Assembly (NCBI RefSeq): GCF_900564155.1
Contig: NZ_LS999839.1
Span: forward strand, 3,221,097-3,285,096
DNA from: Pedobacter schmidteae
GTDB lineage: Bacteria > Bacteroidota > Bacteroidia > Sphingobacteriales > Sphingobacteriaceae
Length of the DNA: 64,000 bases
Reading direction: 5' to 3'
The notes below the pieces were generated by a model, which ran no database searches, was not told the DNA's origin, and saw only the letters and a program-made list of their open reading frames with translations. Both the position numbers and the translations under genes were made by a program. Positions 35,813-44,958 of the stretch are shown one piece after another (positions within the stretch are counted from its first letter, which is position 1; each line of letters opens with the position of its first letter).

Positions 35813-36461
35813 AGGGAATTTGCGGGGCTTTGGTTGTTTGTTGGCTTTTGTTTTTGCTTTTGGGCTGAGTTTTTCAAGCTACGGACAGACCTGGTCGGAG
35901 TGGTTTAAACAGAAAAAAACGCAGAAAAGATACCTGTTGGAACAGATCGCTGCACTGAAGGTCTATGCAGGTTATTTGAAAAAGGGGTATGAGATCGTAG
36001 ACGATGGACTTTCTACTGTCCGGGATATCACAAAGGGGGAATTCAGTTTGCACAATGCTTTTATTAGTTCGCTGAAACAGGTAAGCCCTGCGATCAGAAA
36101 CGATGTGCGTGTGGCGGAGATCATTGCTTTGCAGATCAGCATCCTGGGTAGTTTCGCCGAGGTTAAAGGCAGTGATTATTTGTCTGCGGAAGACCTGGCT
36201 TATATCCGGTTGGTGCAGGGAGCAGTTACACTGGACTGCTTTAATGAACTGGAAGAATTGCTGCTGGTACAGACCTCGGGTAAACTGGAAATGAAAGATG
36301 ATGAGCGGCTAGTTCGGCTTGTTAAGGTTTATGAAAATATGCTGGACAAATCTGCTTTTGTCCGTGATTTCTGCGGGAATGTAGCTGGTCTGATGCGGCA
36401 ACGCAGATCAGGTGAGCAGGAGATCAGTGATCTGTTAAGGATGTACCATTTTAAGGAATAG
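35799..36461 (+). CDS. Secreted TraI/TerB-like paralogue, 220 aa
   Basis: Signal peptide to about residue 29 (FSSYGQ). The helical core includes EQIAALKVYAGYLKKGYEIV, GEFSLHNAFISSLKQVSP and MKDDERLVRLVKVYENML. It shares the KGYE.V..G...V..I..G.FSLH.aFI..L..VSP pattern with the next gene. These proteins are common partners of TraJ in Sphingobacteriales elements and are predicted to be periplasmic. Confidence 0.75.
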   Translation: MRLSRGNLRGFGCLLAFVFAFGLSFSSYGQTWSEWFKQKKTQKRYLLEQIAALKVYAGYLKKGYEIVDDGLSTVRDITKGEFSLHNAFISSLKQVSPAIRNDVRVAEIIALQISILGSFAEVKGSDYLSAEDLAYIRLVQGAVTLDCFNELEELLLVQTSGKLEMKDDERLVRLVKVYENMLDKSAFVRDFCGNVAGLMRQRRSGEQEISDLLRMYHFKE

Positions 36462-36470
36462 GGGGATTTT

Positions 36471-37097
36471 ATGAAGAAGTTTATTTTAATATTACTGCTT
36501 TTTCGGGGGTGTCTGGGCGTAGGTTATGCCCAGAGCCAGGAAGCGCAGCAACTGCTGCTAAATGTAGAGAAGCTTAGCCAGTTGAAGAATATTTTGTCTG
36601 ATATGAAGCGGGGTTATGAAGTGGTATCTAAGGGATATAATACGGTAAAAAATATTGCTGAGGGGAATTTTTCCCTGCATGAGGTGTTTATCGATGGATT
36701 AATGCTGGTCAGTCCCCAGGTGCGTAAATACCGAAAGGTAGCTGACATTGTTTCCATGCAGGCGGATCTGGTCTCGGAGTATAAAGGGGCGTTTAAGCGC
36801 TTTGGTTCCGGCGGTAATTTTTCGGTTTCTGAACTGGAATATTTGGGGAAAGTATATGGTCAGTTATTGGATCAGAGCGTGGACAACCTGGATCAGCTGG
36901 TGATGGTCATCACTGCGGGAAAGCTGCGCATGAGTGATGAGGAACGTTTGCGGGTGATCGATAGGGTGTTTGCTGAACTGGAGGATAAGCTGGTTTTCCT
37001 GAGGAGTTTCAACAGGGAGACAGGGCTGTTAAACCTGCAGAGATCGCGGGAGAAAGCTGAGCTGGGTGGGATGACGAGGTTTTACAAAACGAATTAA
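36471..37097 (+). CDS. Secreted TraI/TerB-like paralogue, 208 aa
   Basis: Signal peptide to about residue 20 (GVGYAQ). The same motif set is seen as in the gene upstream: MKRGYEVVSKGYNTVKNIAE, GNFSLHEVFIDGLMLVSPQV and MSDEERLRVIDRVFAELED. TraJ follows 4 bp after it. Three helical paralogues in a row (35111, 35799, 36471) probably form one envelope sub-complex (inference). Confidence 0.76.
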   Translation: MKKFILILLLFRGCLGVGYAQSQEAQQLLLNVEKLSQLKNILSDMKRGYEVVSKGYNTVKNIAEGNFSLHEVFIDGLMLVSPQVRKYRKVADIVSMQADLVSEYKGAFKRFGSGGNFSVSELEYLGKVYGQLLDQSVDNLDQLVMVITAGKLRMSDEERLRVIDRVFAELEDKLVFLRSFNRETGLLNLQRSREKAELGGMTRFYKTN

Positions 37098-37101
37098 GCT
37101 T

Positions 37102-38316
37102 ATGAAAAGATTGAATTTTAGCGCTGCATTTTTTGCAGTGCCGGGGATAGCTATGTTCTCGTTTTTGTTAATATTCCTGTTCACGCTCTTACCGGGTGCT
37201 GCTCATGCCCAGGAAGACTGGGCGGGATATATAGGTGGTTTGCAGCCGGTACTGGATAATGTGTATAGTGATATGTTGCCGCTATGCAGTAAACTGATCG
37301 GGGTGGCCAGGGGATTGGCGGGGTTCGGGGCATTGTGGTATATTGCCTCGCGGGTATGGCGGCATATTGCCAATGCCGAAGCGGTGGATTTTTATCCGCT
37401 GTTGCGTCCTTTTGCTTTGGGAATGGCGATTGTGCTCTTTCCTGTAGTGATCTCGGTGATGAACGGGGTATTGCAGCCGGTGGTGTCGGCTACTTCAGCG
37501 ATGGTAAAAGATAGCAACGTTACGATTGCAGCGCTGTTGAAACAGAAGGAGGCGGCAGTTAAGGGGAGTAAACACTGGCGGATGTATGTCGGAGAGACTG
37601 GAAGAGGAGACAGTGATCTTTGGTATAAATATTCACATCCCAAAGATCCTAACCGGGAGAAAGAGGGAATTTTTGAAGGGATGGGTAACGATGTGCTTTT
37701 CTGGATGGATAAGAATTATTACAATTTTCGTAATTCCATAAAGCAGTGGATGAGTGAGGTCTTCCAGGTGGTATTTGCTGCTGCTGCGCTTTGCATCAAT
37801 ACGGTGAGGGTTTTTTATTTGATCGTGCTGGCTATCCTGGGACCGCTGGTATTTGGTTTTGCGGTCTTTGACGGATTTCAGCATACGCTGACCGTCTGGC
37901 TGGCTAGGTATATCAATGTGTTCATGTGGCTGCCGGTAGCGAATATCTTTTCCAAGATACTGGGCACGATACAGGAAAAGATGCTTCTAATTGACCTGGC
38001 GCAGATCGGAAAGGACGGAGATACTTTCTTCAGCCAGACCGATATGGCATATCTCGTTTTTCTTTTGATTGGGATCGTGGGTTATTTTCATGTACCACAC
38101 GTCGCTAATTACATCATCAATGCCAGTGGGGGTAATGCCATGTTGCAAAAGATCAATACGCTGGTAGTTGGTGGTACCCAGGGCGGCGGACAACTGGCAA
38201 CAAAAGGGGACAAAATGTCCTCGGACGCTTTTGGAGATGCTTACAGGAAAATCTCCGGCTCTTTCGCCTCATCTGAAGGCAGTGATTATTTCAAGGATAA
38301 AGTTTCAGGAAAGTAA
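37102..38316 (+). CDS. traJ: Conjugative transposon protein TraJ
   Basis: 404 residues. Signal/first helix, then several membrane segments: GVARGLAGFGALWYIASRVW, LLRPFALGMAIVLFPVVISV and VRVFYLIVLAILGPLVFGFA. This is the VirB6-like polytopic inner-membrane channel protein of Bacteroidota elements. The order after it (TraK, L, M) confirms the call. Confidence 0.92.
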   Translation: MKRLNFSAAFFAVPGIAMFSFLLIFLFTLLPGAAHAQEDWAGYIGGLQPVLDNVYSDMLPLCSKLIGVARGLAGFGALWYIASRVWRHIANAEAVDFYPLLRPFALGMAIVLFPVVISVMNGVLQPVVSATSAMVKDSNVTIAALLKQKEAAVKGSKHWRMYVGETGRGDSDLWYKYSHPKDPNREKEGIFEGMGNDVLFWMDKNYYNFRNSIKQWMSEVFQVVFAAAALCINTVRVFYLIVLAILGPLVFGFAVFDGFQHTLTVWLARYINVFMWLPVANIFSKILGTIQEKMLLIDLAQIGKDGDTFFSQTDMAYLVFLLIGIVGYFHVPHVANYIINASGGNAMLQKINTLVVGGTQGGGQLATKGDKMSSDAFGDAYRKISGSFASSEGSDYFKDKVSGK

Positions 38317-38326
38317 AACAGGGGAT

Positions 38327-38953
38327 ATGTTTAAACAGTTAAAAAATATAGACAGTGCTTTTCAGCACATTAAAAAGTTCAGCATTGCTTTTCTGATAGC
38401 GAATGTACTGGTGGTGTGTTTTGGTATTTATAAATTCTGCGAGGTGATTTACCGGGAACGCCAGACCATACATATATTATATAATGGGAAGGTGCTGGAA
38501 GCTTTTGCCTCCGACAAAAAAAGTAATCTGGGGGTAGAATTGCGTGATCACATCAAGACCTTTCATCAGTACTTTTTTAACCTGAGTCCTGATGACAAGG
38601 CGATCCGGGCTACAGTGACCAAGGCTTTATACCTGGCAGATCAGAGCGCAAAAAAGGAGTATGATAACCTGCGGGAGTCCGGGTATTATAATAACCTGAT
38701 CTCGGCCAATATCTCCCAGGAGATAGATGTGGATAGCATCAAGCTGGACATGAACCAGCTGCCTTACGTCTTTACCTGCTATGCCACGCAAAAACTGGTC
38801 AGGTCAAGCAGTACGGTTTTCCGAAAGCTCGTTACGCAAGGGACAGTCAGGGACTTGAAAACGCAGACGGATAACAATCCACATGGTTTTCTGATCCAGC
38901 GATGGGAGACACTGGTCAATACGGATATAGCTGCTAAACCCGAGGGAAGATGA
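38327..38953 (+). CDS. traK: Conjugative transposon protein TraK
   Basis: 208 residues from the ATG preceded by CAGGGGAT; longer in-frame starts lie inside TraJ and are less likely. One N-terminal membrane helix (FSIAFLIANVLVVCFGIYKF) and a periplasmic domain with RTIHILYNGKVLEAFASD-like start and LRDHIKTFHQYFFNLSPDD. VirB8-like function is accepted for this family. Its end overlaps the TraL start by 4 bases. Confidence 0.92.
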   Translation: MFKQLKNIDSAFQHIKKFSIAFLIANVLVVCFGIYKFCEVIYRERQTIHILYNGKVLEAFASDKKSNLGVELRDHIKTFHQYFFNLSPDDKAIRATVTKALYLADQSAKKEYDNLRESGYYNNLISANISQEIDVDSIKLDMNQLPYVFTCYATQKLVRSSSTVFRKLVTQGTVRDLKTQTDNNPHGFLIQRWETLVNTDIAAKPEGR

Positions 38954-39171
38954 GGTTATTTAATCGGAAGAAAGTGCCGCTTAATGCAGCTCAGCAGGCG
39001 GCAGCGGAAAGGATTGCTGATGGGATCATGAGCAGGCAGAAAAGACTAGCTGAATACCTGAACGCTAAAACCAGCGGTATTTCAGTGAAAACCTGGCTGG
39101 TGCTACTGATCGGGTTTTGCCTGGTATTCGGGCTTTATTGCTTGCATTTGGTGATCGCTGCATGGTCATGA
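38950..39171 (+). CDS. traL: Conjugative element protein TraL-like, 73 aa
   Basis: A basic cytoplasmic start and one membrane helix (TWLVLLIGFCLVFGLYCLHL). Size, topology and place between TraK and TraM identify it as the TraL-type small membrane protein; sequence itself is not diagnostic. Confidence 0.7.
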   Translation: MRLFNRKKVPLNAAQQAAAERIADGIMSRQKRLAEYLNAKTSGISVKTWLVLLIGFCLVFGLYCLHLVIAAWS

Positions 39172-39204
39172 ATTAACAGATTTTAAAACATAAACAAAAT
39201 TAAC

Positions 39205-40284
39205 ATGAGTAAACAAAGAGCGAGAGTAGAAAAGCGTAAGCTCTTATTGTGCTTGCCTTTACTGGCGTTACCCTTTTTAGCCTTTGGGTTTTATGCCCTT
39301 GGGGGAGGGAATGGAGCAGCGGTGGAAAAAGATGTAGTAGTTAACGGTATCAATCTGGACTTACCGGACGCGCAGTTTAAAAAGAGCGAACCCAGCGATA
39401 AAATGGGAATTTATAAGCTGATGGAAAGCGATACAGGGGCATCGGGAGAGAGTGACGGGATCCAGGCGGTTGCCGGACGTTTGGGCTTTACCCCTAACGA
39501 AGATCCGCAAACCAGGCAGATCAATGAGAAACTGGCAGCTATTAACAGGGAGATCAACCAGCCTGTTACTGCGCAAAAAAGCTATGAGGAATTATTTAAG
39601 CGTAGTTCCGGGCAGACCAGGGAAGAACCTTTATCCAAAGATGTTTCCCGCCTGGAAAGCCTGATGAAAACGATGCAGTCTCCTTCGGGCGGGGATGATC
39701 CTGAAATGGTGCAACTGAATTCTCTGATGGACAAGATCATTGCTGTACAGAACCCCGAACTGGCCAGACAAAAGCAGGCCGGTAGTAAGGTGGCTGTTGT
39801 TCCTGACAGTTTATTTAAGGCCATACCTGCTGAGATTGCTGTCAAGCAAAAAGCAGTTCAGGGTTCTGTTGTGGAACTGCGCTTGCTGGATACGCTGGTC
39901 GTTAAGGGGCAGGTGATCCCCAAAGGCCATGCGGTCTTTGGCCTGGCTGAATTTAGTAATCAGCGGCTGAACCTTCAGATTCGCAATATCCGCGTAGGAA
40001 ATCAGATTATCCCGGTGAATCTGACGGTGTTTGACAGAAAAGATGCCATGATCGGGATCAATGCCCCTGAAGCGGTTTTAACGGATGCGGTGAATGCCGG
40101 GAGCAGTGATGCTATTGGCGGCTTTGGTATTGGTTCTTTTGACCAAAGTCTGGGCGTACAGGTAGCAGGGGCAGGGATTGAAGCAGCTAAGAACATGCTG
40201 ACTAAAAGGCTGAAAAGGGTAAAGCAGCCTTTAAAAGCGGGCTATCCGTTGCTGCTTAGGGACAATACAAAGAAGCTGAAATGA
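39205..40284 (+). CDS. traM: Conjugative transposon protein TraM
   Basis: 359 residues. A basic N-terminus and one membrane helix (LLLCLPLLALPFLAFGFYAL) precede a Pro/Gln-rich linker and a C-terminal domain with VVELRLLDTLVVKGQVIPKG, GLAEFSNQRLNLQIRNIRVG and VNLTVFDRKDAMIGINAPEA. This is the VirB10-like envelope-spanning protein. Its end overlaps the next start by 4 bases, although the next gene is not TraN as expected. Confidence 0.92.
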   Translation: MSKQRARVEKRKLLLCLPLLALPFLAFGFYALGGGNGAAVEKDVVVNGINLDLPDAQFKKSEPSDKMGIYKLMESDTGASGESDGIQAVAGRLGFTPNEDPQTRQINEKLAAINREINQPVTAQKSYEELFKRSSGQTREEPLSKDVSRLESLMKTMQSPSGGDDPEMVQLNSLMDKIIAVQNPELARQKQAGSKVAVVPDSLFKAIPAEIAVKQKAVQGSVVELRLLDTLVVKGQVIPKGHAVFGLAEFSNQRLNLQIRNIRVGNQIIPVNLTVFDRKDAMIGINAPEAVLTDAVNAGSSDAIGGFGIGSFDQSLGVQVAGAGIEAAKNMLTKRLKRVKQPLKAGYPLLLRDNTKKLK

Positions 40285-41333
40285 TGGAGGGGCAAAGGAA
40301 CAGGGCGATCGGGCTTTGGGAAAGCTGGCACCAGAAGCAGACGATGCTGGAATCGGTATTTGGCAGTGGTATATCTGCTGATCTGGACAGGGAAAAATTT
40401 GAGTTTTTGTCAGCCGGGATAGCCCGGATTGCTCCAGGTGCCAGTGCGGATGAAAAGCTGGTACTGGCGATGCTCAGTAAAACTACAGCCAGGCTGGAAA
40501 AGCAGCTTTATCCAAACCCTGTTTTACGGGTCTTGCGAAAGCTAAAGGCCCTGGTTTATGACCGGCCTGTTCAGGCGGCAAGGTTGGCGAAATTGAAGGC
40601 GGAGAATATAGGCTTACTTTCCACCGAGCTAGGCAGGATAGGGGTGAATCCCGACAAGCTGGATTTAGCGAAAAGACTGGATGATGAAAGCCCGAGGCTG
40701 GATATTGCAATGGTGTCTCCTTATGGTACTGACCATAATTTCCAGGTGAAGCTGCACATGGAAAAGAACGATTCCGGGGCATATCAGTTGAATGGTTATA
40801 CAGCTACGCTTAAAGATCCGGCGAATCCTGAAAAATCCAGGTCTTATACTTTTGATGCGGCATCTGGTGTCAATGCCAGGGAAGCAGCTAATTTATTGCA
40901 AGGCAGGGCTGTTTTAAAGCATTACCAGATCGGAGACAACCGAATGGGTAGCAAATGGATGCAGCTTGATTTTAAAAATTTAAGTGTTGAGGGAAAACCT
41001 GTTTTAAAAGAAATGGGCGCTGATTATGAGTTTAACATCCGTCAGCAGGTGACTAAAATCGCTTCTGCACTGGAGAAATGGGAACTGACCTCAGCAAGGG
41101 TTTTGGATGGGCTGGAAAAGGGAAATCAAATTGTGTTGAAAGGCGTAGGAGGTGAGACTACTTATCTGGAGGTTGATGCTATTGGTAAAGCGGTAAGTCT
41201 AAAAAATGAACAAGGCAAGCCCGTTCCTTTGGAATCTGTGGTATCAGCAAGGAAGACCAGGCTTGAAAAACCTAAGTCACTTAAACTGACCAAATCCCGT
41301 AAAAAGGAGCAGAGTCAGTCTTTAACGGTTTAG
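40281..41333 (+). CDS. Element-specific protein with NLLQGRAV motif, 350 aa
   Basis: No signal peptide. The middle (about residues 160-220) has the order YQLNGYTATLKDP, SRSYTFD, REAANLLQGRAVLKHY and WMQLDF, seen in large hypothetical proteins of Bacteroidota conjugative elements. The C-terminal part reads LDGLEKGNQIVLKGVGGETT. The function is unknown; it is cytosolic and basic at the end (KSRKKEQSQ). It takes the position where TraN is normally found. Confidence 0.7.
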   Translation: MMEGQRNRAIGLWESWHQKQTMLESVFGSGISADLDREKFEFLSAGIARIAPGASADEKLVLAMLSKTTARLEKQLYPNPVLRVLRKLKALVYDRPVQAARLAKLKAENIGLLSTELGRIGVNPDKLDLAKRLDDESPRLDIAMVSPYGTDHNFQVKLHMEKNDSGAYQLNGYTATLKDPANPEKSRSYTFDAASGVNAREAANLLQGRAVLKHYQIGDNRMGSKWMQLDFKNLSVEGKPVLKEMGADYEFNIRQQVTKIASALEKWELTSARVLDGLEKGNQIVLKGVGGETTYLEVDAIGKAVSLKNEQGKPVPLESVVSARKTRLEKPKSLKLTKSRKKEQSQSLTV

Positions 41334-41351
41334 TGGTTTAAACTAAAATCT

Positions 41352-42632
41352 ATGTCGCAATTGATTAGTAAACCCGAACTGGCTGCAGAACTGCGGGAGT
41401 ATTTAGAGCAGCAAACTGCGGATGGTTACGATTGGGTTGTCTATGATGTGGATAACCCGATCAGCAGCCGGTGGGAACTGAACTGTTTTCAGGATGAAAG
41501 CCAGGCCCTGGAGTTTGCCAGGGAGTACCAGCAGATATGGAATTGGCACATGGCTGTACCTGTCATTGAGCTGATTTTTGGGCTCAAAGAAATTGAAAAT
41601 TCAGTAAAATTTAAGAATATGAACAGAAACTCATTAGAAGATTTTCAGGATCAGGCTAAGGCCCTGAAAATGCCTGCTGCGATGCGGGCGGAAATTGAAA
41701 AGCAAATGGAAACCAATGTGGAACGTATTTCGGTAACAATGTCTATGCCTGCCCGAAAAGGGTATCTGGAGGCTACCGCACACCTGAAGCGTGGGAGTGG
41801 AGATTCAGAGTATTACTTTTTTAACAAGTATGATCTGGCTTTGAACAATAAGGTCAAGCCGTTAGAGAACGAATACCAGTACGTAGTCAGGTCTGAAATT
41901 AAGAATGGGGAGAAGATCGAAAAACCGATACGTAGGTTTGACAGCCCGATTGCAGCAATCGATTACTTCAATAAGCAAACGCAAAAAAGCGAATTGTTGA
42001 CTGGAAAGATTGATGAAAATAATAAACTAATTCCGGGCCAGTCCCTTGCTACTATGAAAGACGGGAAGGTGGATTATGTGACCAAGAGTTTTCAGGGGGC
42101 TTATTATAACCCAGTGGTGGAAAATACGGTGTATGTCAATAAAGGGGTTGGATTTAATATGGTCCAGAGTGCCAGTATGCTTCAGGGCGGCTCTGCTTAC
42201 CGGGATGATCTGGTGAGCCGCCAGGGTGTACAATACGAAGCCTGGAACATTTATAAATTTGATGAGCCCAGGGACAATTATGGTAACCTGAGGGTTAAGC
42301 AATTTAGCAGCGGTTATGGTTTCAAGCTGGAAGATGAACTGGGACGTTATGAAATCAAGGGGTTGGATGATCCTAAAAAATATGCGGAGCTGCTGGAACA
42401 ATTAAAAGATGGTGAGCGTGTTTCAGTTGTGGTAGAAGTACCGGGAACGGAAGCAAGAAAACTGGGTGTTGAGGCAGCGCCCCGTTATGGTAATATTAAT
42501 TTTTATGACCGTGACGGCAAACCAGAGATCAGGGAAGCATTCGTAAAACCTGGCATGGAAAAAGAGAAGGGGTTTGGTGCCAAAATGGAACAGGGTAAGC
42601 AGAAAGGCCAGGAAGCCGGGCTTGGTGTTTAG
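41352..42632 (+). CDS. Element-specific hypothetical protein, 426 aa
   Basis: No signal or membrane helix. The C-terminal part (DGERVSVVVEVPGTEARKLG...NINFYDRDGK) resembles the ends of the NLLQGRAV-type proteins, so it is probably a diverged relative of the gene upstream. The last 25 residues are charged (EKGFGAKMEQGKQKGQEAGL). A decayed copy of these last codons recurs at about 48227-48297, in front of the decayed histone-like gene. Confidence 0.68.
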   Translation: MSQLISKPELAAELREYLEQQTADGYDWVVYDVDNPISSRWELNCFQDESQALEFAREYQQIWNWHMAVPVIELIFGLKEIENSVKFKNMNRNSLEDFQDQAKALKMPAAMRAEIEKQMETNVERISVTMSMPARKGYLEATAHLKRGSGDSEYYFFNKYDLALNNKVKPLENEYQYVVRSEIKNGEKIEKPIRRFDSPIAAIDYFNKQTQKSELLTGKIDENNKLIPGQSLATMKDGKVDYVTKSFQGAYYNPVVENTVYVNKGVGFNMVQSASMLQGGSAYRDDLVSRQGVQYEAWNIYKFDEPRDNYGNLRVKQFSSGYGFKLEDELGRYEIKGLDDPKKYAELLEQLKDGERVSVVVEVPGTEARKLGVEAAPRYGNINFYDRDGKPEIREAFVKPGMEKEKGFGAKMEQGKQKGQEAGLGV

Positions 42633-42691
42633 TTTTATTACCACTGCCTGTCAAATAATTAATATATTCACATCTTAAAAAATCATTCATT

Positions 42692-42874
42692 ATGTCAGCA
42701 TTTGATAAATTAAAAGAATTGGTAGCTGCTGCGGAAGCAGATGCTACTGCGTTTTACACTAAAGGAAACAAAGCAGCGGGAACACGTTTGCGTAAAGCTT
42801 TTCAGGATATTAAAGTAGCGGCACAGGAAGGCCGTAACGAGGTAACTGAACTGAAAAACAAAGAAAGTAAGTAA
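42692..42874 (+). CDS. Histone H1-like (Hc1-type) small basic DNA-binding protein
   Basis: 60 residues. It matches the Bacteroidota histone H1-like proteins: FDKLKELVAAAEADATAFYT, GNKAAGTRLRKAFQDIKVAA, QEGRNEVTELKNK. It probably coats or bends DNA. It is the last gene of the conjugative block before a strong terminator. A second, start-less copy lies at 48344-48523. Confidence 0.85.
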   Translation: MSAFDKLKELVAAAEADATAFYTKGNKAAGTRLRKAFQDIKVAAQEGRNEVTELKNKESK

Positions 42875-42891
42875 TTATTAAATGTTTTGGG

Positions 42892-42922
42892 AAAGGTCAC
42901 CGGGTTTCTGGTGACCTTTTTT
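42892..42922 (+). terminator. Rho-independent terminator after the histone-like gene
   Basis: Stem AAAGGTCACC/GGTGACCTTT, loop of about 8, then T residues. It separates the conjugative block from the convergent nuclease-like gene. Confidence 0.88.
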
Positions 42923-42937
42923 TGCTTTTGATCAAAA

Positions 42938-44638
42938 TTAAAAATATATCGATGAACCTTTGGCTATGGAAATGTCTAGTTTAAAACCAACTTCACCGAT
43001 TGCAGTTTCGCTGACACTCTTACCCTCTAGTTGAATGGATAATACAGTTGCAAGTTTGAATGCTCCTTCTCGAATAACCAATAGCTTATCATTGACTTTG
43101 ATTTTTATTTCTTCTTGTAAGTCGATAATAATCACTGTATTGTTCTGAAAAAATTCTTTTGGTTTACCCAAGTTCTTTTTATCATTTGGTATGAAATTAA
43201 GATAACCCTTTCCATAAAATGCACTTCTTACTTGGTCTTTTGTCAAGACACCGGCATCAATAAAATGATAAAGGTTGAATAGTTGCCAAGTCGTTGCCAG
43301 TCCCCTGTCATCGTTTTCTGCATCAGTAATCTGATTTTCATTAAACGGTGGGTGAACTCTTTTATCTACCGGAAGGTGGCGTTGATGATTTACGACATAA
43401 TGGGGAAATACGTCTAGCTTATTACGCTGTTTGATCCTTCTATACCTAATTTTTCCAATTTGACTACACTCTGAATCTGTAGAGGTACCTCCAATTCCTT
43501 TCACTTCAATAATGATCAAACCTTGAGTAGTTTCGATCTGAATATCCTCTTCTAATGGCTGACCGTCACTTTTCAGTGTGTCTGCATCCACCACATTCTC
43601 AAAGCCAATGTATATTAGGAATTTGATAACTGCTTGCACCAAAGTATCGTCGGTCTCAATGAGTAGGTCTCTGAGAAATTGATATCGCTTATTATTTTCA
43701 TTAATTTCCTTCTCTTTATCTGCTAGGGCTTTATCATATTTTTCTTTTAATTGTTGTTTTTCCAAGTCTAAACGTTTCTGGTTAGGTAATGCATACCTTG
43801 AGTGCTCAAGCCATTTGTTTTTAGCAATGTTTGGAAAAATTTTTGGTAAAAGGTTGGGGGCCACTTCCTGCAGGAAGCTCTTTAAAAAACCTTTTTTGTC
43901 TCTGATATCTGGGAAATAAAATATCCCTGAATCATCATGATTCTTGTAAAAGCTAACTACTTCATCCTTGTTAGATAACATTAATGGTACGTACGTTTTA
44001 TCAGGTTCATATTTACCATTCTCATATTTTTGAGGTAGAGTAAAAGTAATGTGATAGCTTGCCTGATCAGCATATCGCCTAAGTAGATTATTAATTTCAC
44101 TTGAACCTTTGGATACTTTGATGATCTCTCCATTTTTATTGGTATGATCAGGAATACTAGAATGGAATGAATACATGTTGATCGTTTCGTTGGAATCTTC
44201 AATCCCAACCCCACTATAATGATATTCTATTTTTTCATCCTCGCTACAAAAAATAATGACCAACGCTCCAGTATCAATGATCTGTGTAAGATTCTTTTGT
44301 AAGTGACGAAGTACGAACGCCCTTGAATCAAAGAGATTCTGAGGTCTGTAACAGGTTAGGTAAAACTCTTTCGTCGATTTGTTTTTTAGTTTTTTATGTT
44401 GCTCCTTGTCATAAAAAATTGTTTCTACGTTCGTTAAATCTATGATAACAACATTATATTCATGCAGATTTTTAGGGATATTAGATTGAGGCAGGCAATA
44501 ATGGGAACGTTCATACATACCGTAATTCAAGGTAACTTGTTTTCCGATACATCCATCGTAAAGCTCAACACCATTTTTTCTTAAATCATCCACGGCATCT
44601 GCGGGAAGATTGAAAGCGCAAATTTTAGTACTGTTCAT
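42938..44638 (-). CDS. PD-(D/E)XK nuclease-like protein, candidate defence effector
   Basis: 566 residues. The N-terminal 250 residues contain a strand EYNVVIIDLTN of unknown fold. A coiled-coil stretch (about residues 284-325) follows, and then a restriction-endonuclease-like core: FLIYIGFENVVDAD, EEDIQIETTQGLIIIEVKG with the likely acidic/Lys set Asp365 and Glu378-x-Lys380. No known defence family matches in my memory. It is alone, AT-rich, and stands right behind the conjugative block, a usual place for defence cargo. The DNA substrate is inferred only. Confidence 0.7.
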   Translation of the reverse strand: MNSTKICAFNLPADAVDDLRKNGVELYDGCIGKQVTLNYGMYERSHYCLPQSNIPKNLHEYNVVIIDLTNVETIFYDKEQHKKLKNKSTKEFYLTCYRPQNLFDSRAFVLRHLQKNLTQIIDTGALVIIFCSEDEKIEYHYSGVGIEDSNETINMYSFHSSIPDHTNKNGEIIKVSKGSSEINNLLRRYADQASYHITFTLPQKYENGKYEPDKTYVPLMLSNKDEVVSFYKNHDDSGIFYFPDIRDKKGFLKSFLQEVAPNLLPKIFPNIAKNKWLEHSRYALPNQKRLDLEKQQLKEKYDKALADKEKEINENNKRYQFLRDLLIETDDTLVQAVIKFLIYIGFENVVDADTLKSDGQPLEEDIQIETTQGLIIIEVKGIGGTSTDSECSQIGKIRYRRIKQRNKLDVFPHYVVNHQRHLPVDKRVHPPFNENQITDAENDDRGLATTWQLFNLYHFIDAGVLTKDQVRSAFYGKGYLNFIPNDKKNLGKPKEFFQNNTVIIIDLQEEIKIKVNDKLLVIREGAFKLATVLSIQLEGKSVSETAIGEVGFKLDISIAKGSSIYF

Positions 44639-44660
44639 TTATTCAATTCGTATTGTTTTT

Positions 44661-44894
44661 CTAAGATAGAATTTTTGTATGGGTCCGCATAATGAGGAGG
44701 CATGTTAGGTAATAGTTACTGATTGTTAAAATGAGCAATATGTTGTCAGCAGTAAAAAGAAGATGTAGACTTTTGGTATTTTGGACTAAAAAGAAATAAA
44801 GCGATAGAAACATTTGCGCCTGTATGAAATCTGCATACTGAAAATACTTCTCTCTGATCTCTTCTATTTTCTTTCCTGATTTACGTTCAAACAT
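44661..44894 (-). CDS. Doubtful small ORF, 77 aa
   Basis: A charged start (MFERKSGKKIEEIREKYF) precedes two hydrophobic stretches. It lies 22 bp upstream of the nuclease-like gene on the same strand. Its start region could encode a small membrane partner, but composition is low-complexity and no family is recognised. The rest of the interval up to 44958 shows nothing else. Confidence 0.3.
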   Translation of the reverse strand: MFERKSGKKIEEIREKYFQYADFIQAQMFLSLYFFLVQNTKSLHLLFTADNILLILTISNYYLTCLLIMRTHTKILS

Positions 44895-44958
44895 TTCCTG
44901 TTCATATATATAGCAGAAGATCTTATGTTAATCTGAATGACCTTTACCAATTTTTTTA

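Noticed and set aside
38168..38326. Longer N-terminus for TraK starting inside TraJ
   Set aside because: The extension is out of family and a well-placed ATG with a purine-rich leader exists at 38327.
40281..41333. TraN at the position after TraM
   Set aside because: The protein lacks a signal peptide and carries the NLLQGRAV motif of another element-specific family, so it is not called TraN.
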